64,000 nucleotides of DNA, taken from Ciona savignyi (lineage: Eukaryota > Chordata > Ascidiacea > Phlebobranchia > Cionidae). Below are positions 43,611 through 54,999 of this stretch, in pieces (the first letter of the stretch is position 1; each line of letters opens with the position of its first letter). Position numbers and translations under genes: made by a program. Where the stretch lies: assembly GCA_000149265.1 (NCBI GenBank), contig CH003390.1:215902-279901 (forward strand), written 5' to 3'. Under the pieces are notes generated by a model. It ran no database searches. It saw only the letters and a list, made by a program, of their open reading frames with translations, and was not told the DNA's origin.

Positions 43611-46600
43611 ATGCTTGGGCTTGGAACTATGCTTAGAAGCTTTCTGGCACGGAAAATTGGAAACGCAAGGTTATTCAGCGTTTCTGCATTATGCTCTGGT
43701 GGTCCTGTTATAAAGGTTGAGCCAAATCCTGGGATAGCTGACAAGAAAGTTCGAATTTGCGTCGAAGGTTTGTTTTTTTAATATCATATTATGTAATATA
43801 AGGTTGGTGTAGATCACAGTTGTATTAGCAGAAAGTTTGGTGGACCCAGAATACCCAACTATGATCACTAGTTAAACCAGTCAACTGAACCCCTTACAAC
43901 TGAGCCCCTTACAACTGAGCCCCTACAACTGAACCCCTTTACAACTGAACCCCTTTAAACAGAACCCTTTTAACTGAAAAGGGGGTTCAGTTGTAAAGAG
44001 GTTTAATTGAAATGTGTTCAGTTGTAAAGGGTTTCAGTTTAAAGGGGTTCAGTTAAAAGGAGTTCAGTTGTAAGGGGCTTAATTGTAGGGGTTCAGTTGT
44101 AAATGGTTCAGTTGTAAGGGTTCAGTTGTAAGGGGTTCAGTTGTAAGGGGTTCAGTTGTCATGGAACCCTAGTTAACGCCCATTAAGTCCAGTGTCTTGA
44201 TTGCAAAGTCTATAAGGTACCTTATTTTATGGCCATAATGCACACTTTAAATACCTTTTTTTCTTAAAATTGATCATGAATCTTAGGCCTATAAGTCAGT
44301 GCACCTAATGTAGGTAGTGCTTTATGTTTCATTGTCTACACTCAAAACCAGTCCTATTGTTTTATAAACAAACCACTGTCTTACGAAATAAGAGAGCTGT
44401 CCTTAAAATCTGTTGCTTTTATAGCCCAATGTGCCTTTTTGTTTTAAAAAGTCAAAGCAATTTATTGACAGTGTGCCCTATATTGATGCATCTTAGGCCT
44501 GTAAAATACGTCACCACCTTAACATACCTTCCATCCACCCAGGATTACCCGCTGCCAGTGATGTAACATTGCATGCACGAACGCAAGTCACTGAGAAATG
44601 CTTCTATGAGAGCTTCGCTCAGTATAGAGTTCCAACATCTGGTACGTTGCCTCGTTATTTTATTGAGTTTGATTCCCATGTTTTTTTTTCGTGTTTTATG
44701 GCATAAAATATGAATGACAATTACGCGATCGCAAAACTTCTTCTAATTTTCTGATAATTTTTTATCCACAATTTTTTTTTGGGGGCAACATTTTAGTTCA
44801 TTTTTTTCTCCTTCTTTACTGCAATGAATAAAATAGCAATAATTAAAAGGAAAGAAAACAACTTTGCGAAAGTAGCTGAAATACTTCAGTGGCATGCAGA
44901 TGGTGTAGTATAAGAAAAAACAAACAGTCTTTTCACTTTATTTCCTGTTATACCATGTATATTTACTGAATTATTTTAACAACTGTAGTTTTGCTGTTTT
45001 ATCCCACCTCCCTAAACTAATCTTTGTTTAAATAGGGATTCTAGATTTAGAGAAAGAAGCCTCGATAGAGGGAACATATACAGGGGTTAAACCGATGGGA
45101 TTATTGTGGTCCATGGATGGTAAAGCTGATAGAGAGGTCAGTTTGTTTAAATCTTGCTCAATGTGGTGTAAATGTATAAAACAGATATATATTGCTTTTT
45201 ATATTGATATGTCATGGAAAGTTATTTACATTTTGGGATGCACAATATAGGATAATTAGGTGTTCTAGAAAAACATACTTTGAATCTAGAATTTCAAATC
45301 CTATTCTAAAATGTTTTGTTATTTATTTAAATTTGCTTTGATTGAAAATGAATCAAAACTATTTTAAAAAACGTCTTAAAATAAATAAAAAAATGTTTGC
45401 CTTGTGTTTTTGCAACACTTTGTGGAAATCCATGCATTATACTTCATAGTATATATTAAAAAAAGATATTGAATATGGGAATATGTATTTTCAATTTATT
45501 TGATTTATTTTCAGGAAGATTATGATCTAAGGTACATATCAAAGGAAGGATATTGGATAAGGCAGCGGTTCCCAAACTGGGCGCCGCGGCGCCCTGGGGA
45601 GCCGCGAGACTTTTCCAGGGGCGCCGCGAAAGCATGCGGAAGTTGCTGCATTTATTGTGTTTTTTTTCACAAAAAAAAACAGTACATGTGTGTTACACCA
45701 GTAAACATTAATTGGAGATGTTTGAGCCTGGTGTGCAACCCCATACACTGGCATACAGCATTCGTTTTACTTGTAAAATCCATTGTTCGGTGTTATCTGC
45801 CACTATTTGCTCACTAACATGGCATTGTTTTCGAATAATGGTTTGTCAAATAACTGCTTTGCATTAATTGAGTGTTCGTCACGTTAGTAGTTTAGTGAAT
45901 AGTTTTAAAGAGTTTGAATGGTTAACCAAATACATGCTATAGTCTGGATATACAATACATGCAGTTTGAAAATTTTGCCATTACGAGGGAGCCGCAAGGT
46001 TTAATAAGTTTACAAAAGGCGCCGCCAACAAAAAAAGTTTGGGAACCGCTGGGATAAGGGAATACGGAATATGTATTTGCTATTTATATTTATTAATGTT
46101 TACCCAGGAAGATATCATCCGGTTGATTCACAGAGACGTAACGACCCCTCAATGCATTGATTTGAAAGTTCACACCGGCCCAATAGATGGCGTGACTCAC
46201 AATGATGCAATCGCTGAAACTACGATCCAACGATTGTTCATGGGTCCTGGTGTAAGGAGATTCGATGTCCGGGAGAACGGATTGGTTGCCACTCTGTTCC
46301 TGCCACCTGGAAATGGACCTTTCCCTGGTAGGTATGTGTTGGCCGTCTGTATGCATTCAAAAGGTAGTGGGTTTAAAACTGGTAGATGGATAGATAGTTG
46401 TCTCCTTTGGAAATGCAATCAATGGACAATCGTCAGATTACCTTGCAGCCACAGATTAATGCTAAGTTCCGTGCCCAAAGACACTTTATCTCTAGTCGGT
46501 AGCTGGTTTCCTGGTAAGTATATGCTGGCCATCTGCAGTGATGGGATTCAATGGTTTGCATGGGTTCGGTCGAACCCGTTTTTGAAACGTCGGGATAATC

Positions 46601-48406
46601 ACCAATCCGATTATTGCTTTTTAACAGTTTTAACAGATATTGGACCTTTTAGGGAACCTGTTGTTAGTTCAAGTAAGATTCAAATAAGGACCTGTTCTTA
46701 AAAATTTGAATCTTATTACTGGCAGTCTGTATGCAGCCAAAAGGTAGTGGGATCAAAACTGGTCGATAGATAGTTGTCTTTTTTGGCATGGTACTTCATG
46801 GACAAATATCAGATTACCTTTGTCACAGATTTGTGCTGAGTACCTTTCACAGAGACCCTCCTGTCTAACCCAGTGGTTTCCTAACGTTTTTTTTAAAATA
46901 ATTCACAACGGACCCCATGCAATTTTTTTATGTTTGACGGTATAGTGAAGACTAAAAAAAGTTTTAGGACATATTGCCGTACTAAAATTATTAAGCTATG
47001 AGTAAAGTAAGGACTTACCAAATTTTTTCCGCGGCCCTCCTGAAAGTGCTTTACGGACCCTAAAACGTCAAGGATGGAAACCACTGGTCTAGCTAGTAGC
47101 TGGTTTCAATCCCATAACCATTTAGCTTACTGCATTTCCAATCCCAAGAATATAAATGAACTCTATATTGTATATGCATTTCTGTCCGTGAGCTATTGAA
47201 TTCCTTCTACTAACAATGTTTAGAAATACCTTCTCTTCACCTGAAAGGTTGTAGCTTTAAACCTGTATAGGATATTCATGTTTATCCCCGTGAATAGGAA
47301 AACCTAGGGGGTTAACACACGGGCAATCTTCAGATCACCTCGCGTCCACCGTCGGGTTACCGGAGCTATTGCAGTGTGTTGTGTATGATTCACATGTTCC
47401 TAAACATGAATATCCTATCCTATCCTAATCTGATCAGTGTACGTGTTAAAGCCTGTTGTGTTTTTTTCTCATTCACACTAATAAATCATTCCTATCCTAT
47501 TGAAAAAGTCTGAGCTAAAACAGTATTAGTAAGTAATATATTTTGTAATTTATGGAAAAGAAAATCTTTACAGACACTTTTTTATGTCAATAAAATACCA
47601 TCTAATGCTTCTTTAAAATTTTCATTTGTTTTTTTCACTTCTTAGGAGTGATAACCTTGTTTGGGGGTTACCCTGGGATAGCGGAGTTTAAAGCAGCATT
47701 GCTTGCCACCAACGGCTTTGCTGCACTTGGACTCGCTTACTATGGAACTGAACATTTGACACCGAACTTTGCCCAAACTTTGGACATGGAGTATTTCGAA
47801 AATGCCGTCAAATTCCTGGCTTCACATGAATCAGTGTCTGGCGATGTTGGAGTAGTTGCGATATGCAAAGGTGCACAGATTGCTTTGACCATGGCCGCGT
47901 GCTTGGAAAACATTAGATGTGTGGTGGCAATTAACGGTGCTATGTTAAACTTTATGGGAGATGTGAAATATAAAGACAAGTTCTGGCCTGCTGAGAAGTT
48001 TAAGCCAGAACCGAAACAATGTCTGGAATTGAGAGATTATTTCAAGATCCCTTTTAATGAAAACATTACAAATTTTCCATCATTTGTTCCATTTCATACT
48101 CGCAAGGATATATCGTATCTGTTTATCTGCGGAATGGACGATACATGCATTCCGAACGAAAGGTGTTTTCCTGAATTTCGCAAGTTAATGGAATCAGCTG
48201 AACACCCAGATTACGAAATCACTCGTTATGAAAACGTCGGTCATTTATTGGAACCTCCATATGCAGTTCATACATATCGCAGCTACCAACCCGGGTTCCC
48301 ATTTAATGTGATTTTAGGATGGGGAGGCGAAAAGGTGGAGCACTGCAAAGCCCAAGAAGACTCGTGGACAAAACAACTTGATTTTTTAAGATCTCGCCTT
48401 CAATAA
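43611..48406 (+). CDS. Acyl-CoA thioesterase / BAAT family protein E (Cys nucleophile)
   Basis: Paralogue of D. Five coding exons, 445 residues: 43611-43767, 44543-44641, 45036-45136, 46108-46327, 47646-48406. Exons 2 and 3 have exactly the lengths of their D counterparts and all phases match. The N-terminal domain has GVKPMGLLWSM and ATLFLPPGNGPFPG; the hydrolase domain has LFGGYPGIAEFKAALLA and LALAYYG-like LGLAYYG. Predicted triad: Cys266 in A-I-C-K-G, Asp357/358 in MDDT, His392 in GHLLEPP. Cysteine at the nucleophile is the BAAT-type residue; classical ACOTs have serine. The first about 30 residues (MLGLGTMLRSFLARKIGNAR...) are basic, hydrophobic and free of acidic residues, as in a mitochondrial presequence. 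Met7 is an alternative start. The C-terminus is ...SRLQ, so an SRL signal would be masked by one residue. A SINE begins 4 nt after the stop, and AATAAA at 48706-48711 may be the poly(A) signal. Intron 1 contains a large inverted repeat array; intron 3 contains a hAT MITE. Confidence 0.92.
43876..44168. mobile_element. Inverted tandem array (foldback-like element) in gene E intron 1
   Basis: About 293 bp. Six to seven copies of ACTGAACCCCTTACA are followed by about eleven inverted copies (GTTCAGTTGTAAGGG), so the two halves can pair as one long hairpin. CTAGTTAA occurs on both sides (43868-43875, 44169-44176), consistent with an 8-bp target duplication. Confidence 0.8.
45563..46051. mobile_element. 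hAT-like MITE in gene E intron 3
   Basis: 489 bp. The termini CAGCGGTTCCCAAACT and AGTTTGGGAACCGCTG are perfect 16-bp inverted repeats. Both flanks carry the identical 8-bp target duplication GGATAAGG (45555-45562, 46052-46059). Subterminal GCGCCGCGGCGCC and GGCGCCGCC blocks are present. An 8-bp duplication and CAG...CTG ends are hAT hallmarks. There is no transposase. Confidence 0.9.
46871..47086. mobile_element. hAT-like MITE in gene E intron 4
   Basis: 216 bp. The ends CAGTGGTTTCC and GGAAACCACTG are inverted repeats. The flanks GTCTAACC / GTCTAGCT are 6 of 8 identical, an older insertion. Confidence 0.7.
47266..47428. mobile_element. Long SINE with fold-back tails, gene E intron 4
   Basis: Reverse copy (47266-47400) beginning TATAGGATATTCATGTTTAT, followed at once by a + tail TAAACATGAATATCCTATCC. 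The two tails are complementary. Confidence 0.75.
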
Positions 48407-48410
48407 CCAG

Positions 48411-48583
48411 TCCGGCCGGTTAGTCTGGTGGTTAAGTGCGTCGCCTTTCAATCGATAGGTTGCAGGTGCAAAACTGGTCGCTAGCTAGTCGGTTATGTCC
48501 TTGGGCAAGGGCACTTTACAGACATTGCCTGAACCCAGCAGATTAATGGGCTCTACCAAATTGAAGGAACGTGTCTATCAATG
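48411..48583 (+). mobile_element. Long SINE starting 4 nt after the gene E stop
   Basis: TCCGGCCGGTTAGTCTGGTG head to GAAGGAACGTGTCTATCA; truncated 3'. Almost certainly transcribed as 3'UTR of E. Confidence 0.85.
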
Positions 48584-50076
48584 ACGTTACCAACAACTAC
48601 CTTCATAATCACTCTACGTTTCCACGAAATACCTTGCGTAATCTACGTTATCATGCTAACCTCAGTTAGTTGTTATAATAGTTTAAAATCCTCGTGATTA
48701 TTACCAATAAACCAAAAAATACTGTGTGTACAAATTTAACTTACTCCTCATTAATAGTGATCGTGGTTACGCGTCATTAATAGAATCTGCATTTTAAAAA
48801 TATGTTGAATTGATTTAAATTTAATACACTAATGTCTCAAACTAAAGTGTGCGGTGAATTGGGTGTGTAGTGTGGTCGGTTTTAGGGGTGGCGACGCTAC
48901 TCGTTTGTGTCTTTAAACTTTAAAGCAAACCACCAAACGTACGTCGCGTAAACCATTAAAACGCGCTACTCAAAATGAGATAGACTTTGAATAGGAGGAT
49001 AGAATATTCATGTTTATCCCCGTAGATGGGAAAGCACATGGCGGTTATCACACGGGCAATGGTAAAATTATATAGCGCCTACCTTCGGATTACCGGAGCT
49101 ATTGCAGTGTGTTGTATATGATATAGACGTTTATTCACTTTAGTAGGCATTAATACACCTGATTGGATAAAAGGAGAGTAATTGATGTCCATTAATGAGC
49201 AGTGTATATATTAAGGCCTTGCGGATAAAGAAGACAGCCAAGCAAAATACCTGAACAGTGTGTCTCCCGCGTTTTCGCTTATTCCATTCACTTGCACGAA
49301 AAAAGGCGGGAAGACGAAAAGCCAAACAATTTAAATTTAATGAATTTTTACAAAGAATTTATTGAATTTTCACAAAAACATGATACATTTTCTACATTTT
49401 GGTTTGATTTAAAATATACAAACAGACTAAAATCGTTAAATAAAGTAAGCCTAATGTAGTCCCCGAAGAATATTATTTACGAAGCCTTCACAAAATTGAT
49501 TTTGCAACACTGCTGCGGATTTCTTGTAGTCAGTTTTCAAGTTTGATTATTTTGTTGTGTTTGGTAGAATTGTACTATCGCTGTAGTAATCGATCGCTCA
49601 ATTAAACAGCCAAGCAGGCGTATAATTCATCAAAATAACACTAACACAGCTTTAGCAAATAAGCACAAAATCGCTAGTAAGGATTTAAGGCTTATTTAAA
49701 ATAGGTTATTAGGCGTTTAATTTTAGGAGGAAAAATATAGCCTGGTTAAAAAGCGTGTGTGTTATATACTAAGAGAACATGTGGTATTATTACAAATTTA
49801 GATTTCAACCGCTTATTTTTAAATAGTTTTCTTATTTTTCTCCCCTAGTCAGCGTTATAGCTATATGAAGTTTGTCGTTTAAAATCATTTATTGTGATTA
49901 TTTGTGGATTTATGCTTGAGAATTGCCTCTAACTTCCAAATGGATATATCAATGTGGATTTAACTCATTTCTGCAAGTGAAGATTGAAGTATGTCTGCAA
50001 AGAATTGTCCTACATTGAGTTGCGTAGATGTTACCTAAGATATAATAAAGAAATAGCGAAAACTCGTAGACTGAAT
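48584..50076. other. Region between gene E and the KAT6-like gene
   Basis: Holds a likely poly(A) signal for E (AATAAA 48706-48711), one SINE (48996-49170), and the presumed promoter and 5'UTR of the KAT6-like gene with two short upstream ORFs. No TATA box was assigned. Confidence 0.6.
48996..49170 (-). mobile_element. Long SINE, 3' half
   Basis: GGATAGAATATTCATGTTTA to AGTAGGCATTAATACACC, between E and the KAT6-like gene. Confidence 0.75.
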
Positions 50077-53000
50077 ATGTTGCGCAGTTCCACGACACCA
50101 GGGCCCAGGAGCCCAACCACCGAGGAAGGAATACTCAGCTCTTCTATTATCGAAACAATTCGCAAAGTAAGATTCAATTTTTCTCTATTAAGGGCCAAAA
50201 ATCCATCAAATTTTCGCAAAGGCTCATGTCCCTTTTGAAAAGTTCGTATGATGCGCACAGACTACTTCTTTGAGTGTTGAAGAAAAATCAGGCGCACAGA
50301 AAACGAACTTTCCAACAGTGGATCACGCGAGTAATGCGAGAAAATCGCCATGCAAGTAGCGCGAATAAACATGCCATGCAACTGTGGTTTGTAAGACGTA
50401 ACAACTGTTTGAATTAGATAAAATAACAATCTGGCATTATGATGTTGCTGAAAGTATAATAGACTACGGTATTCGGACGCGCCATGGATTTTTGGCCTTG
50501 CTGCTTTATATGTTACAATTCATTTTATTGGTTGACTTTTAGGTGCCTTGACATGCACTTAAGAAATGCCATAACTTGATATTAAAAAAAGAGAGGTAAT
50601 CATCAAATGTTGTATCTTGATTGGTAAACTTTTAATGATTACTTTTATGAGAAATGATGCATTAGACATATTCACTAGGGAGTCAATTTGTTGTTCTTTG
50701 TCTTAAATATTTATGTGTTTAATCAAATCCACTTTTGTTTTCACATATATTTTTAAAAAGAAAAGAAAAATGCTGATTCTTTGGGTAAATATCATGTAAA
50801 GATGAGACGTTTCAGTAATTGGGAGTTTCGTATATTAAGTAAAAAGCGTATCACTAAACTTAATCACATCTTTACTGGCTCAATCTAGGTAATCAACGGG
50901 TAATAAAAAAATGTGTAGTTAAAAATGCATTAACGTCTCTTAGTTATCACTTAGGGATGTGGGTCTGTAGCCTAAATACCTTGTTTGCAGATACTAGTAA
51001 TATGGCGATTACACTTATTACATAACCTTCCACCATTCAACAAAACCTGCACCTAACTTGCCATAATTTTATTTGTTGTTTTTAGGATAGGATATTCATG
51101 TTTATTACCGTTAATGGGAAAATCAAGGGGGTTATCACACAGGCAATCATCAGATCACCTCGCGACCACCGTCTGGTTACCGGAGCTATTGCAGTGTGTT
51201 GTGTATGATTTACGTGTTCCTTTGATTTGATAGAACTCATAAAACCACTCAGGTAATGTCCGTTAAGTGCCTTGCCCAAGTACACAACTGACTAGCTGGA
51301 GACCAGTTTCGTACCTACAATCCTCTGGCTGAAAGGCTACACACTAAACCACCAGACTAATCTGTCAGACTTTAATGCTGATAATATAAAAAGATTTAAA
51401 ATAGTTTACAAAATTCTGGTTAAAATAGTTACTGTTTATCAGATTTAAGGTTTTTGGGTCAGTTGTGGCATTAGAGATGTTCCTGTCCAATGGTTTTTTA
51501 GAATTAAGTCAGAACCAATAATTTCAAATATAGAATTTCGAACTGTTATGAAATAGTATCAAAGAGCAAAAAACCTTTTGAACTAATTTTATTAAGAAGA
51601 ATAGAAATGCATATATGTTTAGTAAAATAATGGTAATTGTTAATTACAATCAGCATCACTGTTAACTAAAAAAACATGTTTTTCCGCATTGTAATTTTGC
51701 ATTAAAATTGGAAGTAAAATTTTGTTCCACTTAAGCACTTTATTTAGAATTACTAGAATCAAAAAATAAATCCGAATCTTTTCCTATTTGAATCTATTTG
51801 AATCTTGATTCTAAAAAAGGACATTCCTATGTGGCATGCTTAGATTGGTCTATCATATACTGTAAATTGGAGTGTAAACATACAAAACACTACCATGCTT
51901 TCATTTCACTACTGGGATTTCAAACTAGTACCACATGTGTGTTTATCTCCTGGCAGAATAGCTTGGTTGGTTATTACGTCGTTCTTCAGTGAAATTTTAT
52001 GGCAAAACTTTGCCGGTCAGCTGATCTCCTTGCTTGGCCATTGCCTGAACCCAGAGAATTTATGGATTCTACTAAAACTGAAGGAAAGACCTAATTATAT
52101 ACACAACACACTGTATTAGCTCTGGTAATCTAATAATGGGCATGGGGTGATCTGACATTTACATGTGTGATATTGCTCCCTTACATATTCACAAGGTAAT
52201 CTTACAATTGCCCCAGTGATAACTATTTCTCATTCATGTTGACAAAACATGAAATCCTGTGTCTCTAGCTAATTCACGTTTGTTCATAGATTCGAAGTCA
52301 AAAACAAAGACCATCATTGGAACGGATCACGAAATGGGTGATGAACCGAACTGCTGCAAAAGGTCGTTCTTACGATGAAGTTCTCGAAAAACTAGAAGAA
52401 CTATCGTCTTCTGGCAAAGTATTAAAAGTAAGACCCAAACTACGATGACGGTACTACATATATATGCTACTGTAATAGTATAGGAATCATATTTTATATC
52501 AAATCTATTGACCCTTAATGTATAATTTTGCATGTTATTAGATCATCCAGAAAAAAAATCTAATTTGGAGTTCAAAAGAATTTTAGTTTAAAAATATCAA
52601 TGGAAGAAATTAATCAGTTTACCACATGTTGGTACCTTTTACATAAAATGACATATTGCCGAAAAGTACAGACCGTAAACGGGGATTTATATGTCATTTA
52701 AAAAATATTTTCAATGTTTTTTGACTTACAACTTTTTTGACTTACAACTACCTTTTTTCATCTCTTTATTAAGTAATAAAATCATTCATAAAATATTCAA
52801 AAAGATTAGTACATATATTGTGTATGGCTATTAAATTCTAGATTGAAACTTATTGAAATTTTAGAATAACTCTATAAATCAGATTCAGCAAACACAAGCC
52901 TAACAAAGGTTACCAGTTGCAGAATTATGTTGTCCCATAGTGTATCTGTTACTTTCATTTTGGCAAAGTTGCAAATGTGTGCCGACTATTTTGCAAAAGG

Positions 53001-54999
53001 TTGCAAATGTGTGCCGATGTTAAATTATGCATGCAGTTATAAAGGTAACCTTCGGGTTTAAACTAAAATCGTTAAATACATTATCGCTGTTTAAGTTAAC
53101 TAAAAGTTAATTTATAATCAGGAGGTGATAGTTAAATGAATTTTCAACCCAAACTGCAAAAATAATGATCGTACCAATTCGTTATGGTGAGGCAAAATGT
53201 CCTCGTCTTCATATTTAAACCCATTCCTCCCACCACCCCTAATAATAACCCTACACTTGTATCACTGGTCACACTTCCATCGGGTCTAAAAAACCAACAA
53301 GTTTGCCAAGGTTCTCATGCTCATATTTGAACCCATCCCCTCTAACCCTCCCTAATAATATTCCCACAGTGTGCCACACTGGTATCACTTGTCACATAGT
53401 TTGTATCTAACACCCACAACTTCCACCAGGTCTACAACCAGGGTGAATTCTCCTACCGAGACCCTGAAACCATGACCCCTCGAGCCTGCGGTCGGGGCCC
53501 AAAATCTCTTTCAAAATTATCGTCAACCCCAAAATATGGTCCCCGAAGTCCAACTGGCTCCCCCACTTCTCCCAAAATAGCAACTCCGGAGCTAACACTG
53601 GTGCCACAAGATCCAATGAAAAGACATAAAACTTTACAAGTGGGTACTCAATGGCACATTCAATGTTCAAGTGCAGTACCAGTGTGTTTCAAGGGTGTTA
53701 ACAATTCTTGCTAAGCCCATTGCACTTTATCTCTTACATGTAAAAGGTTCCCAAACAGTGTATTCTCTTTACTACACAGATGTCCATACATAGACTACAC
53801 ATCACTGAAAACCATTTAGATTAAAACTGGACACACACCAATGCATATCAAAAAACATAAAAAAATCGAGATAATTACCTAACAGTAAAAAATCATTAAA
53901 TCTCTGTAAAATATCAATTAGAGTTGCACATTTAAACACTTCACAATTAGCATTGTTACGATTTTGTTTCTACCAGGTATCTGATTACATCAAATTGGTC
54001 CAAATTGCTTTGGATGGCTTGAAACAACCTGAAGGTGCTACCATCAAAGATATGGACAAGTACTTGGAGACCTCTTATTATATTCAGGTGGGTATGGTTT
54101 GTCTCAATAACTATTTTGAGCTTATTTGTGTTTGTTATAAGCTTGCATGTGAGGAAGGCTACCTATAATAAAATGGACAATTATCATCATGTGTAAATTA
54201 ATTCCTAGTATGCTAATTATGCTGACACAGGACAACACAGTTGGTGTCTACACCCCTAGTACAATGACATTTTTTATTACCATGCCAGATTTACACTCAA
54301 GCATAGCATGATTCTTTATACCAGTAGTTTATTTTTTGTACATCCTACGCCACTATGTTTAAAACAATGCCTTACAGTGCAGAATTTAGAATGTTGCTTT
54401 AATATTTGTCAACTTATAGGTAATTGATCCCACTGGATTGGATTTATAACAAAGTCCATAAAGTGCGTGGAATAAGGAATTATCACACAATTTTGGCCGT
54501 AATTTTGACCTCAAAATGTACCTATATTTATACCTTTCACCTGTTTCAAAAGTACAGTCATGTGGCCGAATGGTTAACATAACCGATACATATACCGACT
54601 TTATAAAAACAGTATTAGAAATAAAGTCATCATGGGTTCGAAACATAACCCGATAAAACCCCCCAAAACACAGGTTTGATTTACAGCAAAGTGCATAAAG
54701 TTCATGTACCAAGGAATAATCACACATTTTTATAGCTGTAATTATATACCCAAAACCATCATATTACTATATTCTTTCAACTGTGGCTATTTCTTTTCAC
54801 CATTTAATAACACTTTTTGTTCCAGGGTATTTCCCCACTTGAATTCAGCCGTCACCTAAGGTTGGCATGCAAGCGAGGGTTACTTGCTGGAAGGTTGATC
54901 AAGGATGGATTGATGTTCCGATTATCACCAGGAGCTCTTCATTCAAATATTGATGTCCCAGAAACTGTCCCTCCCAAAGTCAATGAAGCAGATGAACAG
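50077..54999 (+). CDS. KAT6-type (MOZ/MORF) MYST histone acetyltransferase, N-terminal exons only
   Basis: First five coding exons, all phase 0, 241 residues: 50077-50166, 52290-52427, 53430-53639, 53977-54087, 54826-54999. KAT6A/B are catalytic subunits of a BRPF-containing H3 acetyltransferase complex in the nucleus. Exons 1-2 plus the first codons of exon 3 match the N-terminal winged helix (SIIETIRK-IRSQKQRPSLERI, VLEKLEELSSSGKVLK-VYNQGEFSYRDP). Exon 3 continues as a Pro/Ser/Thr-rich linker. Exons 4-5 match the second, H15-like winged helix (DYIKLVQIALDGLK; LEFSRHLRLACKRGLLAGRLIKDGLMFRLSPGA). The start is the first ATG after an in-frame stop at 49978-49980. Two short upstream ORFs (ATG at 49940 and 49991) precede it if that DNA is transcribed. 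The last visible donor is at 55000. No C4HC3 PHD, MYST zinc finger or acetyl-CoA site was seen after it, so the gene either has a long intron running out of the window or is truncated. Confidence 0.82.
51084..51372 (-). mobile_element. Long SINE, full length, KAT6-like intron 1
   Basis: AGGATAGGATATTCATG tail to CCAGACTAATCTGTCAGAC head. Confidence 0.88.
52040..52190 (+). mobile_element. Long SINE, old 3' fragment, KAT6-like intron 1
   Basis: TTGCCTGAACCCAGAGAA, ACACAACACACTGTATTAGC; about 100 bp before exon 2. Confidence 0.65.
54551..54660 (+). mobile_element. Short tRNA-SINE, complete, KAT6-like intron 4
   Basis: GTCATGTGGCCGAATGGTTA through CATCATGGGTTCGAAACATA to CCCGATAAAAC. The flanks share TTTTATAGC/TTTACAGCAAAGTGCATAAA-like words (54445 and 54680), suggesting a local duplication around it. 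Confidence 0.8.

Noticed and set aside
45500-45817. 105-codon frame starting MIYFQEDYDLRYISKEG
   Set aside because: A duplicated exon 4 start of gene E running into a hAT MITE; not an independent gene.
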